Positions 1 through 8,623 are shown, numbered from the stretch's first letter. The stretch: 64,000 nucleotides of DNA from Roseivirga seohaensis (GCF_001592945.1 NZ_LRPB01000023.1:186001-250000); one strand, 5' to 3'. The notes: generated from the letters alone by a model not told the origin. A program made the numbers and translations.

Positions 1-363
1 ACCTTGTGCAGACCCTCCTATATGGCCGTGCATATCTACGAAACCTGGCATTAAGTACATGCCTTCCAAATCCATTACTTGATCCTTTGGCCCTACTTTC
101 GGGCGGTCTTGTTCACGGATTTCTAAGCCTGGGTAGCCTACATTGTAAATACCTTTAATAATGTTCTTTTCCACCACTATGTCCACTGGGCCTGTGGGTG
201 GCGCTCCGTTGCCATTGATCAGTGTAACTCCCCGAATGATAAGTCTTTCGAAAGGCCCTTCGCCTTCCCTACGGTTGGGTGCTTTTTCTATTTGCGCTTG
301 CAGGTGACCTACTATGGTGAGTAGAAAAAGGGACACGATTGTCCTCAAGAAGTATTTTTTCAT
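1..363 (-). CDS. Secreted amidohydrolase, N-terminal part (runs off window)
   Basis: The first 121 codons of a minus-strand gene that continues past the left edge. An ATG at 361-363 opens a signal peptide (MKKYFLRTIVSLFLLTIVGH, cleavage likely after LQAQ). The region that follows has the N-terminal beta-sandwich character of imidazolonepropionase/dihydroorotase-like amidohydrolases. It ends in MPGFVDMHGH, the metal-binding HxH motif at the start of the TIM barrel. Amidohydrolases of this type are binuclear or mononuclear metal enzymes that hydrolyse C-N bonds; many secreted Bacteroidota members are annotated as peptidases or imidazolonepropionase-like, but the substrate cannot be read from this fragment. 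The catalytic remainder lies outside the window. Confidence 0.85.
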   Translation of the reverse strand, partial: MKKYFLRTIVSLFLLTIVGHLQAQIEKAPNRREGEGPFERLIIRGVTLINGNGAPPTGPVDIVVEKNIIKGIYNVGYPGLEIREQDRPKVGPKDQVMDLEGMYLMPGFVDMHGHIGGSAQG

Positions 364-462
364 AGTGATTAAGGTTGAATTAGTGCAGAAGATAATTATT
401 TCCTCATCAGAACACAACGCTGCTTATTTTGGTGGAGCTAAATGAAAAGGGTATTAAAACAG

Positions 463-492
463 AAAGCCTCACAGTTTTCACTGTAAGGCTTT
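463..492 (-). terminator. Intrinsic terminator after the 119-aa secreted protein gene
   Basis: A near-perfect inverted repeat: 463-474 pairs with 481-492 with one internal mismatch and a 6-nt loop. It lies 24 bases beyond the stop codon of the minus-strand gene ending at 517. On the minus strand the stem is followed by a moderately T-rich stretch. Confidence 0.6.
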
Positions 493-516
493 TCATATGT
501 TACTTGTTTGTAATTA

Positions 517-876
517 TTATTTCTTTTCCTTTTTCTCAAGGTTCATGTCGAGAATCTGACCAGACTGTTTCCATTTACCTGTAAACTTGCCGTCTTTTAA
601 AGTACCTTCATAAGTTCCACCGATGGCTTCCATCTTCAGTTTTAACACATTTTCCTTAAAGCTTACCTCGTCAAACGCTAAACCATATGCATTTTGCATT
701 GGGCTGTCCATCGTGGCTTTTAGGGCCTTCTCGTTTTCAGTAAGATGGATTATAATTTCGAGATCGCCATTTGGAGTAACTATTTTTCCGTTCCAATCAC
801 CAATCACTTTGGAATTATCTTGAAGAGAAAAACTAAGACTTGTAAGTACGAGTAATACTGTGGTTATAAATTTCAT
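517..876 (-). CDS. Small secreted beta-rich protein of unknown function
   Basis: 119 residues with an N-terminal signal peptide (MKFITTVLLVLTSLSFS). The mature part is short and beta-rich: a WNGKI opening, a central ATMDSPMQNAYG segment, then GGTYEGTLKDGKFTGKWKQ. The same pattern of weight-like G-x-W and GT/GKW repeats occurs as an N-terminal module in secreted Bacteroidota alpha/beta hydrolases, where it looks like a lipocalin or avidin-like barrel. Here it stands alone, with no hydrolase domain downstream. The role is unknown; periplasmic ligand binding is a guess. It is monocistronic: 104 bases separate it from the next gene and a terminator follows. Confidence 0.7.
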   Translation of the reverse strand: MKFITTVLLVLTSLSFSLQDNSKVIGDWNGKIVTPNGDLEIIIHLTENEKALKATMDSPMQNAYGLAFDEVSFKENVLKLKMEAIGGTYEGTLKDGKFTGKWKQSGQILDMNLEKKEKK

Positions 877-980
877 AATTTGAGTTTTTGATTATGTCAA
901 ATGTAAACGCAAAGACTGCTACAATAATCTGAAAAAAGAGCGAAAGGGAAATACAATGGTTAAATGAAATATTAAACTGG

Positions 981-3548
981 TCATTGAATTTCACTTCTAA
1001 GCACTTCTAGCGGAGATTTACTTAAAATACCTCTGCTGTTCAGTAACCCAATCAAAACCGTTAATGAAGTAATGGAAACATAAACCAGTAATACTGGAAG
1101 TACATTTGGTACGAAAGACGTTTCGAAAGTAAAGTAAGCCAAGGCCCAGCTACCCAGTAAAGCTAACATAATTCCAGAAAGCGAAGCCAAACTGCCTAAT
1201 ACAAAATATTCAAGGCTATTAATGGTCAAGATTTGGCGTTTACTTCCACCTAAAGTTCTTAACAAAATGCTCTCTCTTATACGTTGAAATTTGCTCAGAA
1301 TTACCGAACCAATTAAAACCAAAAGCCCCGTAACAATACTAAACAAGGCCATAAAGCGAATGACAAAAGAGATTTTGCCCAAGATTTCATCTACTGTTGT
1401 TAGAATCAAACCAATATCAATTACCGAAACGTTCGGGTATTTCTTGACAATATCGCGTTGATAAAGCGCTCCTTCTTCAGTGGATTTGACTCTTGTGATC
1501 AACACATGAAACTGAGGCGCCTTTTCCAAAACTCCTTCGGGGAAGAGCACCAAGAAATTGGTTTGTACTCTTTCCCAATCAATTTCTCTAAATCCCCCCA
1601 CATAGGTAGTAATAGGAACACCCTGCACATTCCAAATAAGCTCGTCACCTAGTTTGATTCGGCTACTTTCGGCATACCCCTTCTCAATGGTTACAAAAAC
1701 TGAATCGCTTTCTGAATTCATCGTTCTAAATTCTCCCTCCACCAATTTCTCTGAATCAATAAGGCTATCACGGTACGTAATTCGCCATTCACGATTGAAA
1801 GCTCCTGACCGATAATTCAAGGTGGAATCGGCCATTACATCGGCCAAAGTATTGCCGTTAATTTTTGATAGCCTCATGGTTACCACAGGCACTTGCTGCA
1901 ATACCGGCAATCCTTGCGCTTTGGTAAAATCTGCTATTTCATCTTTCTGATACGATTGAATATCAAACAGCATCATGTTCGGACGGCCTGCATCAGTGGT
2001 AATTTCTACTTGGCTGATCAACAAACCTTGAATAAAATACAGGGTGGTAATCAGCGCTGTACCCAAACCAATGGAAGCGATCAATATCGTAGTTTGGTTG
2101 TTCGGTCTATATAAATTGGCCAAACTCTGTCGCCACAGGTAACTCCAGCCCGTTGGGAAGAATTTCTTCACTGCCCACATGGCCAAACGAGCGATAAGCA
2201 CCAAAAACCCAAAGGCCATTAATACCGAAATGGTAAACACAAAACTGTTAGAGAGGTCTCCGATTTGTAAATAAGCAAAGCCAAAAATGAAAATGAAGAT
2301 TCCTGCAAAAACCAACCACCTGAGCGGGTCTCTTGCACCGTTTTCTCCATCAGGCGTGTTCCTTAAAGTGAGCAATGGAGACGCCTTTCTAATAGCCAAA
2401 AGTGGTGTAAGCGCAAAAAGGATAGACACCACAAGCCCTGTTGCAATACCTCCTAAAATAGAAGGCCAAGAAATACTGAAATTGACTTCTACAGGTAGAA
2501 AGTCTGCAAATACTTTTGGTAAAATGGTTTGTAAAAGTGTTCCCGAAAAAGCACCAATCGTTGCCCCTATCAAACCAATGACCCCAATTTGAATCAGGTA
2601 AATTAAAAAGGTATCTCGTCCTTTAGCACCAAGGCAGCGAAGAATCGCCACTGTTCTAATTTTCTCTTTAATATAAATATGCACTGCACTTGCTACACCC
2701 ACACAGCCCAAGAGTAAGGCCACAAAAGCGACCAAGTTTAAGAAGCTGCTCAAGTCTTCAAACGTACGGCCTGTGTCTCGTTTTCTTTCCTCCACAGTAT
2801 CTCCACGAATGCCTTCGGTACGCAGATACTCTCGGTCGGTTCTTAGCTGTTCATCTAGGTCAAATTCAGGATCGAGGTCGTTCAACTTGTAGAACTTCCT
2901 GTATTGAACACGGCTGCCTTTCTGAATCAGACCCGTAGCCTCCACGTATTTCATAGGAATATACACCGCAGGGGCTACCAAAGTAGCGGCCATAGACTGT
3001 GATGGTGAGCTGATCAAGGCGCCTTCAATTAAGAAAGTCACCTTTCCAATTCGCACGGAATCGCCTACTTGAACATCGTATTGCACCAAAACGCTTTGGT
3101 CTACCAAAGCTTTGGCTTGTCCATCTCTAAAAGATTGCGCTGCTGATGCAGGATTAGATTCGATAACCCCATAAAAAGGAAATGCACCTTCTAAAGCTCT
3201 AACATCTACCAGTCGACTACCCTGATTTTTTGGGAAGTAAACCATCGAGGCAAAGCTGTTTTCAGATGAAACCTCATAATCGAGTGTATCTAGAAAGGGA
3301 TAGTTGAAATCATCTTTGTTGGCGCTTAATTCCAGGTCTGCGCCAAGTAGTTCTTTTGCTTGGCCGTTAATATCTTCTTTTAGGTTTTCGCTGAAAGAGT
3401 TAATTGCTACTAAAGCAGCTATACCAAGAATGATGGATGAAATGAACAGAAAAAGCCTCGACTTACTTTTTCGCGCATCGCGCCAAGCCATTAAAAATAA
3501 CCATTTGGTAGAAGAATTCGACTGAAAATTATTTGAATTAATGTTCAT
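981..3548 (-). CDS. ybbP: ABC transporter permease, FtsX/YbbP type
   Basis: 855 residues. An N-terminal transmembrane helix (about residues 28-48) is followed by a large periplasmic domain. Two FtsX-type permease blocks follow (about 270-400 and 740-855), with a pair of helices near 410-470 between them. The FtsX signature is visible as AVHIYIKEKIRTVAILRCLG and again as RIRESILLRTLGGSKRQIL. The size and two-block layout match the YbbP subfamily of putative metabolite or lysophospholipid-related exporters rather than LolC/E. The ATPase gene lies immediately upstream with 9 bases between them, and the tesA-like gene diverges from the pair, as in the tesA-ybbA-ybbP neighbourhood of many bacteria. 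The transported substrate is not established. Confidence 0.85.
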   Translation of the reverse strand: MNINSNNFQSNSSTKWLFLMAWRDARKSKSRLFLFISSIILGIAALVAINSFSENLKEDINGQAKELLGADLELSANKDDFNYPFLDTLDYEVSSENSFASMVYFPKNQGSRLVDVRALEGAFPFYGVIESNPASAAQSFRDGQAKALVDQSVLVQYDVQVGDSVRIGKVTFLIEGALISSPSQSMAATLVAPAVYIPMKYVEATGLIQKGSRVQYRKFYKLNDLDPEFDLDEQLRTDREYLRTEGIRGDTVEERKRDTGRTFEDLSSFLNLVAFVALLLGCVGVASAVHIYIKEKIRTVAILRCLGAKGRDTFLIYLIQIGVIGLIGATIGAFSGTLLQTILPKVFADFLPVEVNFSISWPSILGGIATGLVVSILFALTPLLAIRKASPLLTLRNTPDGENGARDPLRWLVFAGIFIFIFGFAYLQIGDLSNSFVFTISVLMAFGFLVLIARLAMWAVKKFFPTGWSYLWRQSLANLYRPNNQTTILIASIGLGTALITTLYFIQGLLISQVEITTDAGRPNMMLFDIQSYQKDEIADFTKAQGLPVLQQVPVVTMRLSKINGNTLADVMADSTLNYRSGAFNREWRITYRDSLIDSEKLVEGEFRTMNSESDSVFVTIEKGYAESSRIKLGDELIWNVQGVPITTYVGGFREIDWERVQTNFLVLFPEGVLEKAPQFHVLITRVKSTEEGALYQRDIVKKYPNVSVIDIGLILTTVDEILGKISFVIRFMALFSIVTGLLVLIGSVILSKFQRIRESILLRTLGGSKRQILTINSLEYFVLGSLASLSGIMLALLGSWALAYFTFETSFVPNVLPVLLVYVSITSLTVLIGLLNSRGILSKSPLEVLRSEIQ

Positions 3549-3557
3549 CTAAAACAA

Positions 3558-4259
3558 TCAAATTGAGGTTTCTGTATTCACCAATTCCGAATCAAAAACC
3601 ACTTGTCCGCCTTTAATTCTAATGATTCGATTGGTTTTATTGGCCAGCTCTAAATCATGCGTCACCAAAATTAAGGTGGTGCCCGCTTCCTTGTTTAAAC
3701 TGAACAGCAGCTCTTCTACTTTTTCTGAAGTTTCTTCATCTAAATTACCAGTTGGTTCATCGGCAAAAAGAATTTCAGGTTGATTTGAAAATGCCCGAGC
3801 AATTGAAATACGTTGTTGTTCTCCACCCGAAAGTTGTGTTGGGTAATGGTCGTGCCTATCGGCCAAACCTACACGGTCGAGCAGTTCTAAAGAACGCGCT
3901 CTTATATTTTTTTCCTTTCTTAGTTCCATCGGCACCATTACATTTTCAAGCGCGGTAAGTGTAGGCAAAAGCTGAAAATTCTGGAATACAAAGCCAACAT
4001 TCTGGTTACGCACTGCGGCTCTTTGGTCTTCGTTGAGGGTTTCCAAGGCGTGGCCGTTCAATACCACAGTGCCCGATGATGCTCTGTCGAGGCCAGCGCA
4101 TAGCCCAAGCAAAGTAGTTTTTCCACTGCCCGAAGGTCCAACTATGGAGAAACTTGTGCCTTTTTCAATTTCAAAATTTACATTTTTGAGTACAGTTAAA
4201 TTTTTGGAACCGCTTTTGTAAGATTTCGTTAGGTCTTGAACCTTCAGTATACTTGCCAT
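3558..4259 (-). CDS. ybbA: ABC transporter ATP-binding protein, YbbA/LolD type
   Basis: 233 residues from the ATG at 4257-4259 (MASILKVQDLTKSYKSG). The frame is open to 4298, but the extra residues (MEKRLKCSHPYYY) are not family-like and would crowd the divergent promoter region. All nucleotide-binding motifs are intact: Walker A GPSGSGKTTL, Q-loop in VFQNFQLLP, signature LSGGEQQR, Walker B EILFADEPTG, and H-loop LVTHD. It energises the FtsX-type permease encoded 9 bases downstream. The MacB/LolD/YbbA class works by mechanotransmission rather than classical substrate channels. Divergent from the tesA-like gene, so both may share regulation. Confidence 0.88.
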   Translation of the reverse strand: MASILKVQDLTKSYKSGSKNLTVLKNVNFEIEKGTSFSIVGPSGSGKTTLLGLCAGLDRASSGTVVLNGHALETLNEDQRAAVRNQNVGFVFQNFQLLPTLTALENVMVPMELRKEKNIRARSLELLDRVGLADRHDHYPTQLSGGEQQRISIARAFSNQPEILFADEPTGNLDEETSEKVEELLFSLNKEAGTTLILVTHDLELANKTNRIIRIKGGQVVFDSELVNTETSI

Positions 4260-4338
4260 GTAGTAATAGGGATGTGAACATTTAAGACGTTTTTCCATCT
4301 TGAATGTTTAATGATCCTTCAATTAAGTGTAGAAACAT

Positions 4339-4965
4339 ATGATTTCAAAACTTCAACTCTTTAGTATTCTAACATTCATTGTTGCGTTTTGGCTTAGCCC
4401 GAACAATCAAGAGAAGAAAAAAATCATCTTTTTTGGTGACAGTATTACGGCTGGTTATGGTATAAGCTTGGAGGAAGCCTTCCCTAACCTTATTCAGAAA
4501 AAGATAGATTCTTTGGGGCTGAATTATGAGGTGATCAACGCTGGATTAAGTGGTGAAGCTTCGGCTGGTGGTTTAGATAGAATTGACTGGATACTACAAG
4601 GAAAGCCTGATATTTTTGTGTTGGAATTGGGCGGAAACGATGGCTTACGTGGCTTAAGCATTCAAGAGACCGAAGCCAATTTAAAAGCCATGATCGACAA
4701 AGTACGTCAGGCCAACGCGAGCACTAAAATCCTTTTGGCGGGCATGCAGATTCCGCCTAACCTGGGGCAGGAATACACTGAATCATTCCGTAAGGTTTTT
4801 GCCAAAGTAGCGAAAGAGAAAAAGGTAGATTTAATTCCTTTTCTACTTGAAAACGTGGGTGGTGAAGAAGATTTAAATCAATCGGACGGTATTCATCCTA
4901 ACCGCGCAGGACATAAAATTGTAGCAGAAACCGTGTGGAGGTATTTGGAGAAGTATGTGAAGTGA
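4339..4965 (+). CDS. tesA: SGNH arylesterase / lysophospholipase, TesA-like
   Basis: 208 residues with an N-terminal hydrophobic export signal (about 5-20). The SGNH hydrolase blocks are all present: GDSI (Ser35), Gly69 in NAGLSGE, Asn100 in LGGND, and Asp183/His186 in SDGIHPN. These form the catalytic triad and oxyanion hole of the TesA/EstA family, periplasmic multifunctional thioesterase/lysophospholipase/arylesterases. The length equals E. coli TesA. Divergent from ybbA-ybbP, with 79 bases between the chosen starts. The association suggests a joint role in lipid or acyl compound turnover at the envelope; that role is inference. Confidence 0.9.
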   Translation: MISKLQLFSILTFIVAFWLSPNNQEKKKIIFFGDSITAGYGISLEEAFPNLIQKKIDSLGLNYEVINAGLSGEASAGGLDRIDWILQGKPDIFVLELGGNDGLRGLSIQETEANLKAMIDKVRQANASTKILLAGMQIPPNLGQEYTESFRKVFAKVAKEKKVDLIPFLLENVGGEEDLNQSDGIHPNRAGHKIVAETVWRYLEKYVK

Positions 4966-5006
4966 AGATTTAATCTAACTTAAGTCACTGATCGTATTTT
5001 TTCTAT

Positions 5007-5049
5007 AACCACAAAGAGCACCAAGTTTTTTCACAAAGTTCACTAAGGG
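5007..5049. repeat. Left inverted repeat flanking the GxxExxY gene
   Basis: About 42 bases that match the reverse complement of 5444-5483 with only a few mismatches and a 2-base gap. It ends one base before the stop codon of the enclosed minus-strand gene. Shared words include AACCACAAAG, TTCAC and CACTAAGG. Confidence 0.85.
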
Positions 5050-5050
5050 G

Positions 5051-5443
5051 TTACTCAGTCAAATTTCCGTTTATGACTCTTCTAATTCCATGTTTTAGTA
5101 ACGCCACATTGAAATTGATAAGCAAACCGAGTTTGTAATTACCAAGTTTCATATAAGTTAATGTTTGAGCCAAATGAACATCTGTCAAACTTTCCACACT
5201 TTTTAACTCAATAACTACCTTTCTCTCTACCAGTAAATCAATACGATACCCGCACTCTAACTTTACTTCTTCAAATACGAGTGGCATAGGTTTTTCCTTC
5301 TCAACCAATAAGCCTTCTTGTCGAAGTTTGTAGAATAAGCATTCTTTATAAGCACTCTCCAACAAACCAGGACCTAAAGCTTTGTGTACTTCTATGGCAC
5401 ACCCAATAATTTGATTCGCTATTTCATTCTCCGATTTATTCAT
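5051..5443 (-). CDS. GxxExxY protein (PD-(D/E)XK nuclease-like)
   Basis: 130 residues of the GxxExxY family, named for the motif seen here as GPGLLESAY (about 24-32). A PD-(D/E)XK-like core follows: CGYRIDLLVERKVVIELKSV carries the Asp and the E-x-K residues, and an alpha/beta C-terminus contains LLINFN. Family members are small predicted nucleases with no firmly established function, scattered erratically in genomes. The gene is boxed by long inverted repeats whose inner ends are at the stop codon and at the start codon; the SD-like AAGG directly before the ATG belongs to the right repeat. This suggests transfer as a cassette. No partner toxin, antitoxin or transposase is adjacent. Confidence 0.88.
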   Translation of the reverse strand: MNKSENEIANQIIGCAIEVHKALGPGLLESAYKECLFYKLRQEGLLVEKEKPMPLVFEEVKLECGYRIDLLVERKVVIELKSVESLTDVHLAQTLTYMKLGNYKLGLLINFNVALLKHGIRRVINGNLTE

Positions 5444-5483
5444 CCTTAGTGCACTTCGTGAATTCTCTGTGCCCTTTGTGGTT
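5444..5483. repeat. Right inverted repeat flanking the GxxExxY gene
   Basis: About 40 bases, the inverted partner of 5007-5049. On the minus strand it runs directly into the ATG of the GxxExxY gene with no intervening base, so it forms the gene's whole proximal 5' leader. Confidence 0.85.
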
Positions 5484-5561
5484 AAAAATTAGCAAGCCTT
5501 AAGCTTTTTAAAACTATAGACATATAAGTTGTCAATAATTCAGCTCTGAAAAAAATAGCTG

Positions 5562-6314
5562 TCAACGCCTTAAAAAAGCATCGTACCGGTTCAGTACTTT
5601 TTGTGCTAGTTGGTATTCTGAAGCACGAAGGATTTCGATATCATAGAAGTTGCAGAACTCCATAAATTCATCAATCACACGGTCGTCTATTCGCGTAACA
5701 AATTTTACGAACTCCTTATTGAATTTAGCCTCAACAGCTTCTTTCTGCGTTTTCTCTTTTTCTTGAGCGGCCAACAGTACATTCAACTTCCGCTTCTCCA
5801 TAAATTTTCGATCCAAGAAATTGAGTAAGCCAGAAATGCCAACACCTCCTTGCTCCAAGGTCTCCATCTGTGGTTTAGACCAATCCGTTTTGGGGGCATT
5901 CGGGTCTACAAAACCCAAATCCATGGGTACACGCTCAGGACGATTAAGATAAAAGTCTTTTGCAAAACCGGTTACCACCACTGAATCTAGCAAATAGGTT
6001 CCTTCTTCCAATTGAATAAATAGCCCTTCGGGGTGAGTCTCCATTAAAGAGGCTGTAATGGTAAAAGTCACGGGTTCATAGCCAATTGAAGTGATTTTTA
6101 TGCTGTCATTAAGTTGTACCGGAAATTCAAACTTCCCTTCATTATCGGTAGCTACTCCCTTTTTTCGGTTCACTACCAAAACCGTTGCAAACGATATTGG
6201 CTCCAATGTGGATTTTTCCACCAGTTGACCTTTCAATACATAGTTTTCTTGCTGCTGAGCGCGAAGGCCAAAGCATAAGAGAAACATACATAAGATGGTG
6301 ATGGTTTTGAACAC
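5562..6314 (-). CDS. Secreted protein with carboxypeptidase-regulatory-like domain
   Basis: 250 residues with a signal peptide (MFKTITILCMFLLCFGLRAQ). Residues about 27-105 form a CarboxypepD_reg-like beta-sandwich: LKGQLVEKSTLEPISFATV, then GVATDNEGKFEF and ITSIGYEPVTF. This is the same module that starts SusC/TonB receptors in this phylum. The rest (about 110-250) is charged and helical with no recognised domain and no beta-barrel, so it is not a truncated TonB receptor by obvious homology. Probably periplasmic or outer-membrane-associated. It lies 161 bases downstream of the subtilase gene, behind a terminator. Confidence 0.75.
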   Translation of the reverse strand: MFKTITILCMFLLCFGLRAQQQENYVLKGQLVEKSTLEPISFATVLVVNRKKGVATDNEGKFEFPVQLNDSIKITSIGYEPVTFTITASLMETHPEGLFIQLEEGTYLLDSVVVTGFAKDFYLNRPERVPMDLGFVDPNAPKTDWSKPQMETLEQGGVGISGLLNFLDRKFMEKRKLNVLLAAQEKEKTQKEAVEAKFNKEFVKFVTRIDDRVIDEFMEFCNFYDIEILRASEYQLAQKVLNRYDAFLRR

Positions 6315-6415
6315 GTTACAAAGTAACGCTTGATTGATAGATAACCCTAAGCTAAAATTGGTATTTAACTTTTTTTAACCGCCCTTTCTAGCTCTTGGTG
6401 CTTGAAATAAACCAG

Positions 6416-6448
6416 AAAGGGCGCTTGAGAATAATTCAAGCGCCCTTT
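6416..6448 (-). terminator. Strong hairpin terminator after the subtilase gene
   Basis: A perfect 13-bp inverted repeat (6416-6428 with 6436-6448, 7-nt loop) with a GC-rich core, lying 27 bases past the stop codon of the minus-strand subtilase gene. The minus-strand continuation is TTTCTGGTTTATTTC, moderately T-rich. Confidence 0.75.
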
Positions 6449-6475
6449 TTGTGCATTTCGTGTTTGAGCGTAGCT

Positions 6476-8104
6476 CTATTTCTTCTTACCTAGTTTCATA
6501 GACTCGGCCATTTTTACGGCTTCATAAGCATTGACAATTCCGCCTGATTTTGACAGTTTTGAGAAATTCACTTCTTGATTGAATGTTCCTGGTTTAGTCA
6601 CTTTAGTGCCATCCAGTTTGCGAACAGACTTCATCAAAATATCTTTAAGCTGTTCTGCAGTTAAATCAGGAAAATATGAAAGTAGCATAGCTGCTACACC
6701 AGCCGTTACAGGTGATGCCATGCTTGTTCCTTGTGCATCTTGGTAACCGTTATTTGGAGCGGTTGAATATATGGCCACACCTGGCGCAAATAGGTCTACG
6801 GTTTTATCTCCGTAATTACTAAAACTACCTATAAACTGACCGTCACTGCCCCATGAAGAAGCTCCAACTTCAATCCAATTGGCCCAATCGCCATTTTTAC
6901 CGAATTTATCATTTGGAAAATTGTTGGCCTCATCAATGTCTTCTCCACTATTTCCTGCTGCGTGTACCAATAAAACACCCTTTGAATTGGCATACTCTAT
7001 GGCATCATATACATACTGAAGGTTAGGCGAATAGGCTTTTCCAAAACTCATATTTATAATTTTTGCTCCGTTATCTACCGCATAACGGATTGCGTTCGCA
7101 ACGTCCTTATCACGCTCATCGCCATCGGGCACAGCCCTAAGTGCCATAATACTTACATTGTTGGCTACACCATCGGTTCCAATGCCGTTTCCTCTGGATG
7201 CCGCAATAATTCCAGCTACATGAGTTCCATGAAAGTTGTCGGTTCCTTTACCAATAACATCGTTGTTTCCATAACCTTTCTCTGCAAGGTTATTTGGGTC
7301 ATCACCTACTATTTCTCTTGCATCATATTCCAAGCTATAAGAGTACTTTGCATTCGCTTCCATTTCAGCCAAATCCATATTGATTAAAACCAACACACTA
7401 TCCAACGACATTTCTTCATCAATAGATTGTAAAATCTGAATCATGTAGTTTTTCCCTAAGTCGATTACTGCATCATCCGATTCTATTTCTGATAAAGCTG
7501 CAACAGTTACTTCCTCAACATCCATATAGGCTTCAAACAGTTTATTAAAACGCTCAATTTGGCGTGCTAAACTTCCATACTGCTCAAATTCCATTTGTGC
7601 TTTGGTATGAGCTTCTTCAAATTCACTCTTTACTTTTTGCCAAGTAATAAACTCTTCCTTGTCTTTTTTATCAATATCCTTAAGCTCTTTACCTTCGTAC
7701 TTTTCGCTCAGAATTTTATAGTACCGAGTTACTTCATAGCTATCCTTACCCACGTTACGGCCATCTTTTCCGCCAATGAAATTCCAGCCGTGAACATCGT
7801 CTATGTAGCCGTTGTTATCATCGTCAATTCCGTTATTTGGGATTTCGCCTGGATTGGTCCAAATCACATCTTTAAGGTCTTCGTGTTCGATATCAATGCC
7901 TGAGTCGATTACCGCAACGATTACTTTTTGAGAGGTTTTACCTTTTAATAACTCATAGGCCTTTTCGGTACTCACCCCATTCACTTTGTTTTCAACCGGA
8001 TCAAGGTTAAACCAGTTTTTCGGAGGTGTTTGTAAAAGCCCTTGCTGGGCAAAGCTTGAAAGCGATACCAACAAGAGTACCACCCATATTGTATATTTTT
8101 TCAT
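6476..8104 (-). CDS. Secreted subtilisin-like serine protease (S8)
   Basis: 542 residues with a signal peptide (MKKYTIWVVLLLVSLSSFAQ). The catalytic triad is complete: Asp67 in AVIDSGID, His near 295 in HGTHVAG, Ser near 462 in GTSMASP; the oxyanion Asn lies in VHAAGNSG. Between the Asp and His blocks sits an insert of about 130 residues (roughly 140-270) that is charged and helical. This is a known style in Bacteroidota S8 enzymes, but it is much longer than in subtilisin. There is no long prodomain before the Asp block and no type IX sorting tail, so the protein is probably periplasmic or lipid-side rather than surface-exported by T9SS. It is followed by a strong terminator. Confidence 0.92.
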   Translation of the reverse strand: MKKYTIWVVLLLVSLSSFAQQGLLQTPPKNWFNLDPVENKVNGVSTEKAYELLKGKTSQKVIVAVIDSGIDIEHEDLKDVIWTNPGEIPNNGIDDDNNGYIDDVHGWNFIGGKDGRNVGKDSYEVTRYYKILSEKYEGKELKDIDKKDKEEFITWQKVKSEFEEAHTKAQMEFEQYGSLARQIERFNKLFEAYMDVEEVTVAALSEIESDDAVIDLGKNYMIQILQSIDEEMSLDSVLVLINMDLAEMEANAKYSYSLEYDAREIVGDDPNNLAEKGYGNNDVIGKGTDNFHGTHVAGIIAASRGNGIGTDGVANNVSIMALRAVPDGDERDKDVANAIRYAVDNGAKIINMSFGKAYSPNLQYVYDAIEYANSKGVLLVHAAGNSGEDIDEANNFPNDKFGKNGDWANWIEVGASSWGSDGQFIGSFSNYGDKTVDLFAPGVAIYSTAPNNGYQDAQGTSMASPVTAGVAAMLLSYFPDLTAEQLKDILMKSVRKLDGTKVTKPGTFNQEVNFSKLSKSGGIVNAYEAVKMAESMKLGKKK

Positions 8105-8134
8105 CTGTATATTTTCTAGTTTTTAAATATAGTA

Positions 8135-8623
8135 TTAGCGCTGTTGAAACCTTCCCGTTTTTTCATTTTTATAACATTGGCCTGGGGGAATCAGCAGGCC
8201 ATTCATGGCAATAAACGTGCCTTCTGATATATTATTGAGGCCACCAACTGCCACGCCAATATTAAAATCTGCATCGGAATTCGAAAATCTTTCAGGCCTA
8301 TACGCTGCGGTAAGTATAATGGTTTTTCCTTTTATCTGACCAATCACTTTGGCCGTTTCAACCAGTGTATCAGATCCGTGAGTTATGACAATTTTTGCAT
8401 ACTCAGACGCCATACAATAGTCTCGAATTTTGCTTCTGTCTTGATCAGTCATGTCAAGGCTATCTTTTTTCATGAGGCTTACAATTTCATAGCCAAAGCC
8501 TAGAAAATTCCGTTCTAGAATTCGCGAAATGGCAGGTTCTCCAATTTCAAATGCATATCCCTTATTCAGTTTTGGATAGTCTTTATCTATAGTGCCTCCC
8601 GCTTGAATAAACAGTACTTTCAT
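8135..8623 (-). CDS. Single-domain asparaginase-like protein
   Basis: 162 residues matching only the N-terminal domain of L-asparaginase. The first active-site Thr is in QAGGTIDKDY, the second Thr-Asp pair in THGSDTLVETA, and the inter-strand segment reads ILTAAYRPERF, where classic enzymes have a TGA(M/Q) loop and a catalytic Lys. The C-terminal domain, which completes the active site across the dimer, is absent. Full-length asparaginases have about 330 residues. Short forms of this length exist as a separate family, so this is probably a natural one-domain protein rather than a fresh truncation. Enzymatic activity is uncertain. It has no signal peptide and lies 30 bases upstream of the subtilase gene on the same strand. 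Confidence 0.8.
   Translation of the reverse strand: MKVLFIQAGGTIDKDYPKLNKGYAFEIGEPAISRILERNFLGFGYEIVSLMKKDSLDMTDQDRSKIRDYCMASEYAKIVITHGSDTLVETAKVIGQIKGKTIILTAAYRPERFSNSDADFNIGVAVGGLNNISEGTFIAMNGLLIPPGQCYKNEKTGRFQQR

Noticed and set aside
4260-4298. Upstream extension of the YbbA ATPase frame
   Set aside because: The extra residues are not family-like, and the internal ATG gives the usual N-terminus.
5001-5490. The inverted repeats as ends of an insertion sequence
   Set aside because: The enclosed gene is not a transposase and I could not see a target-site duplication outside the repeats; kept as a finding, not as a mobile element.
8135-8623. Calling the short asparaginase a pseudogene
   Set aside because: The frame is intact and one-domain proteins of this size are a recurring family.
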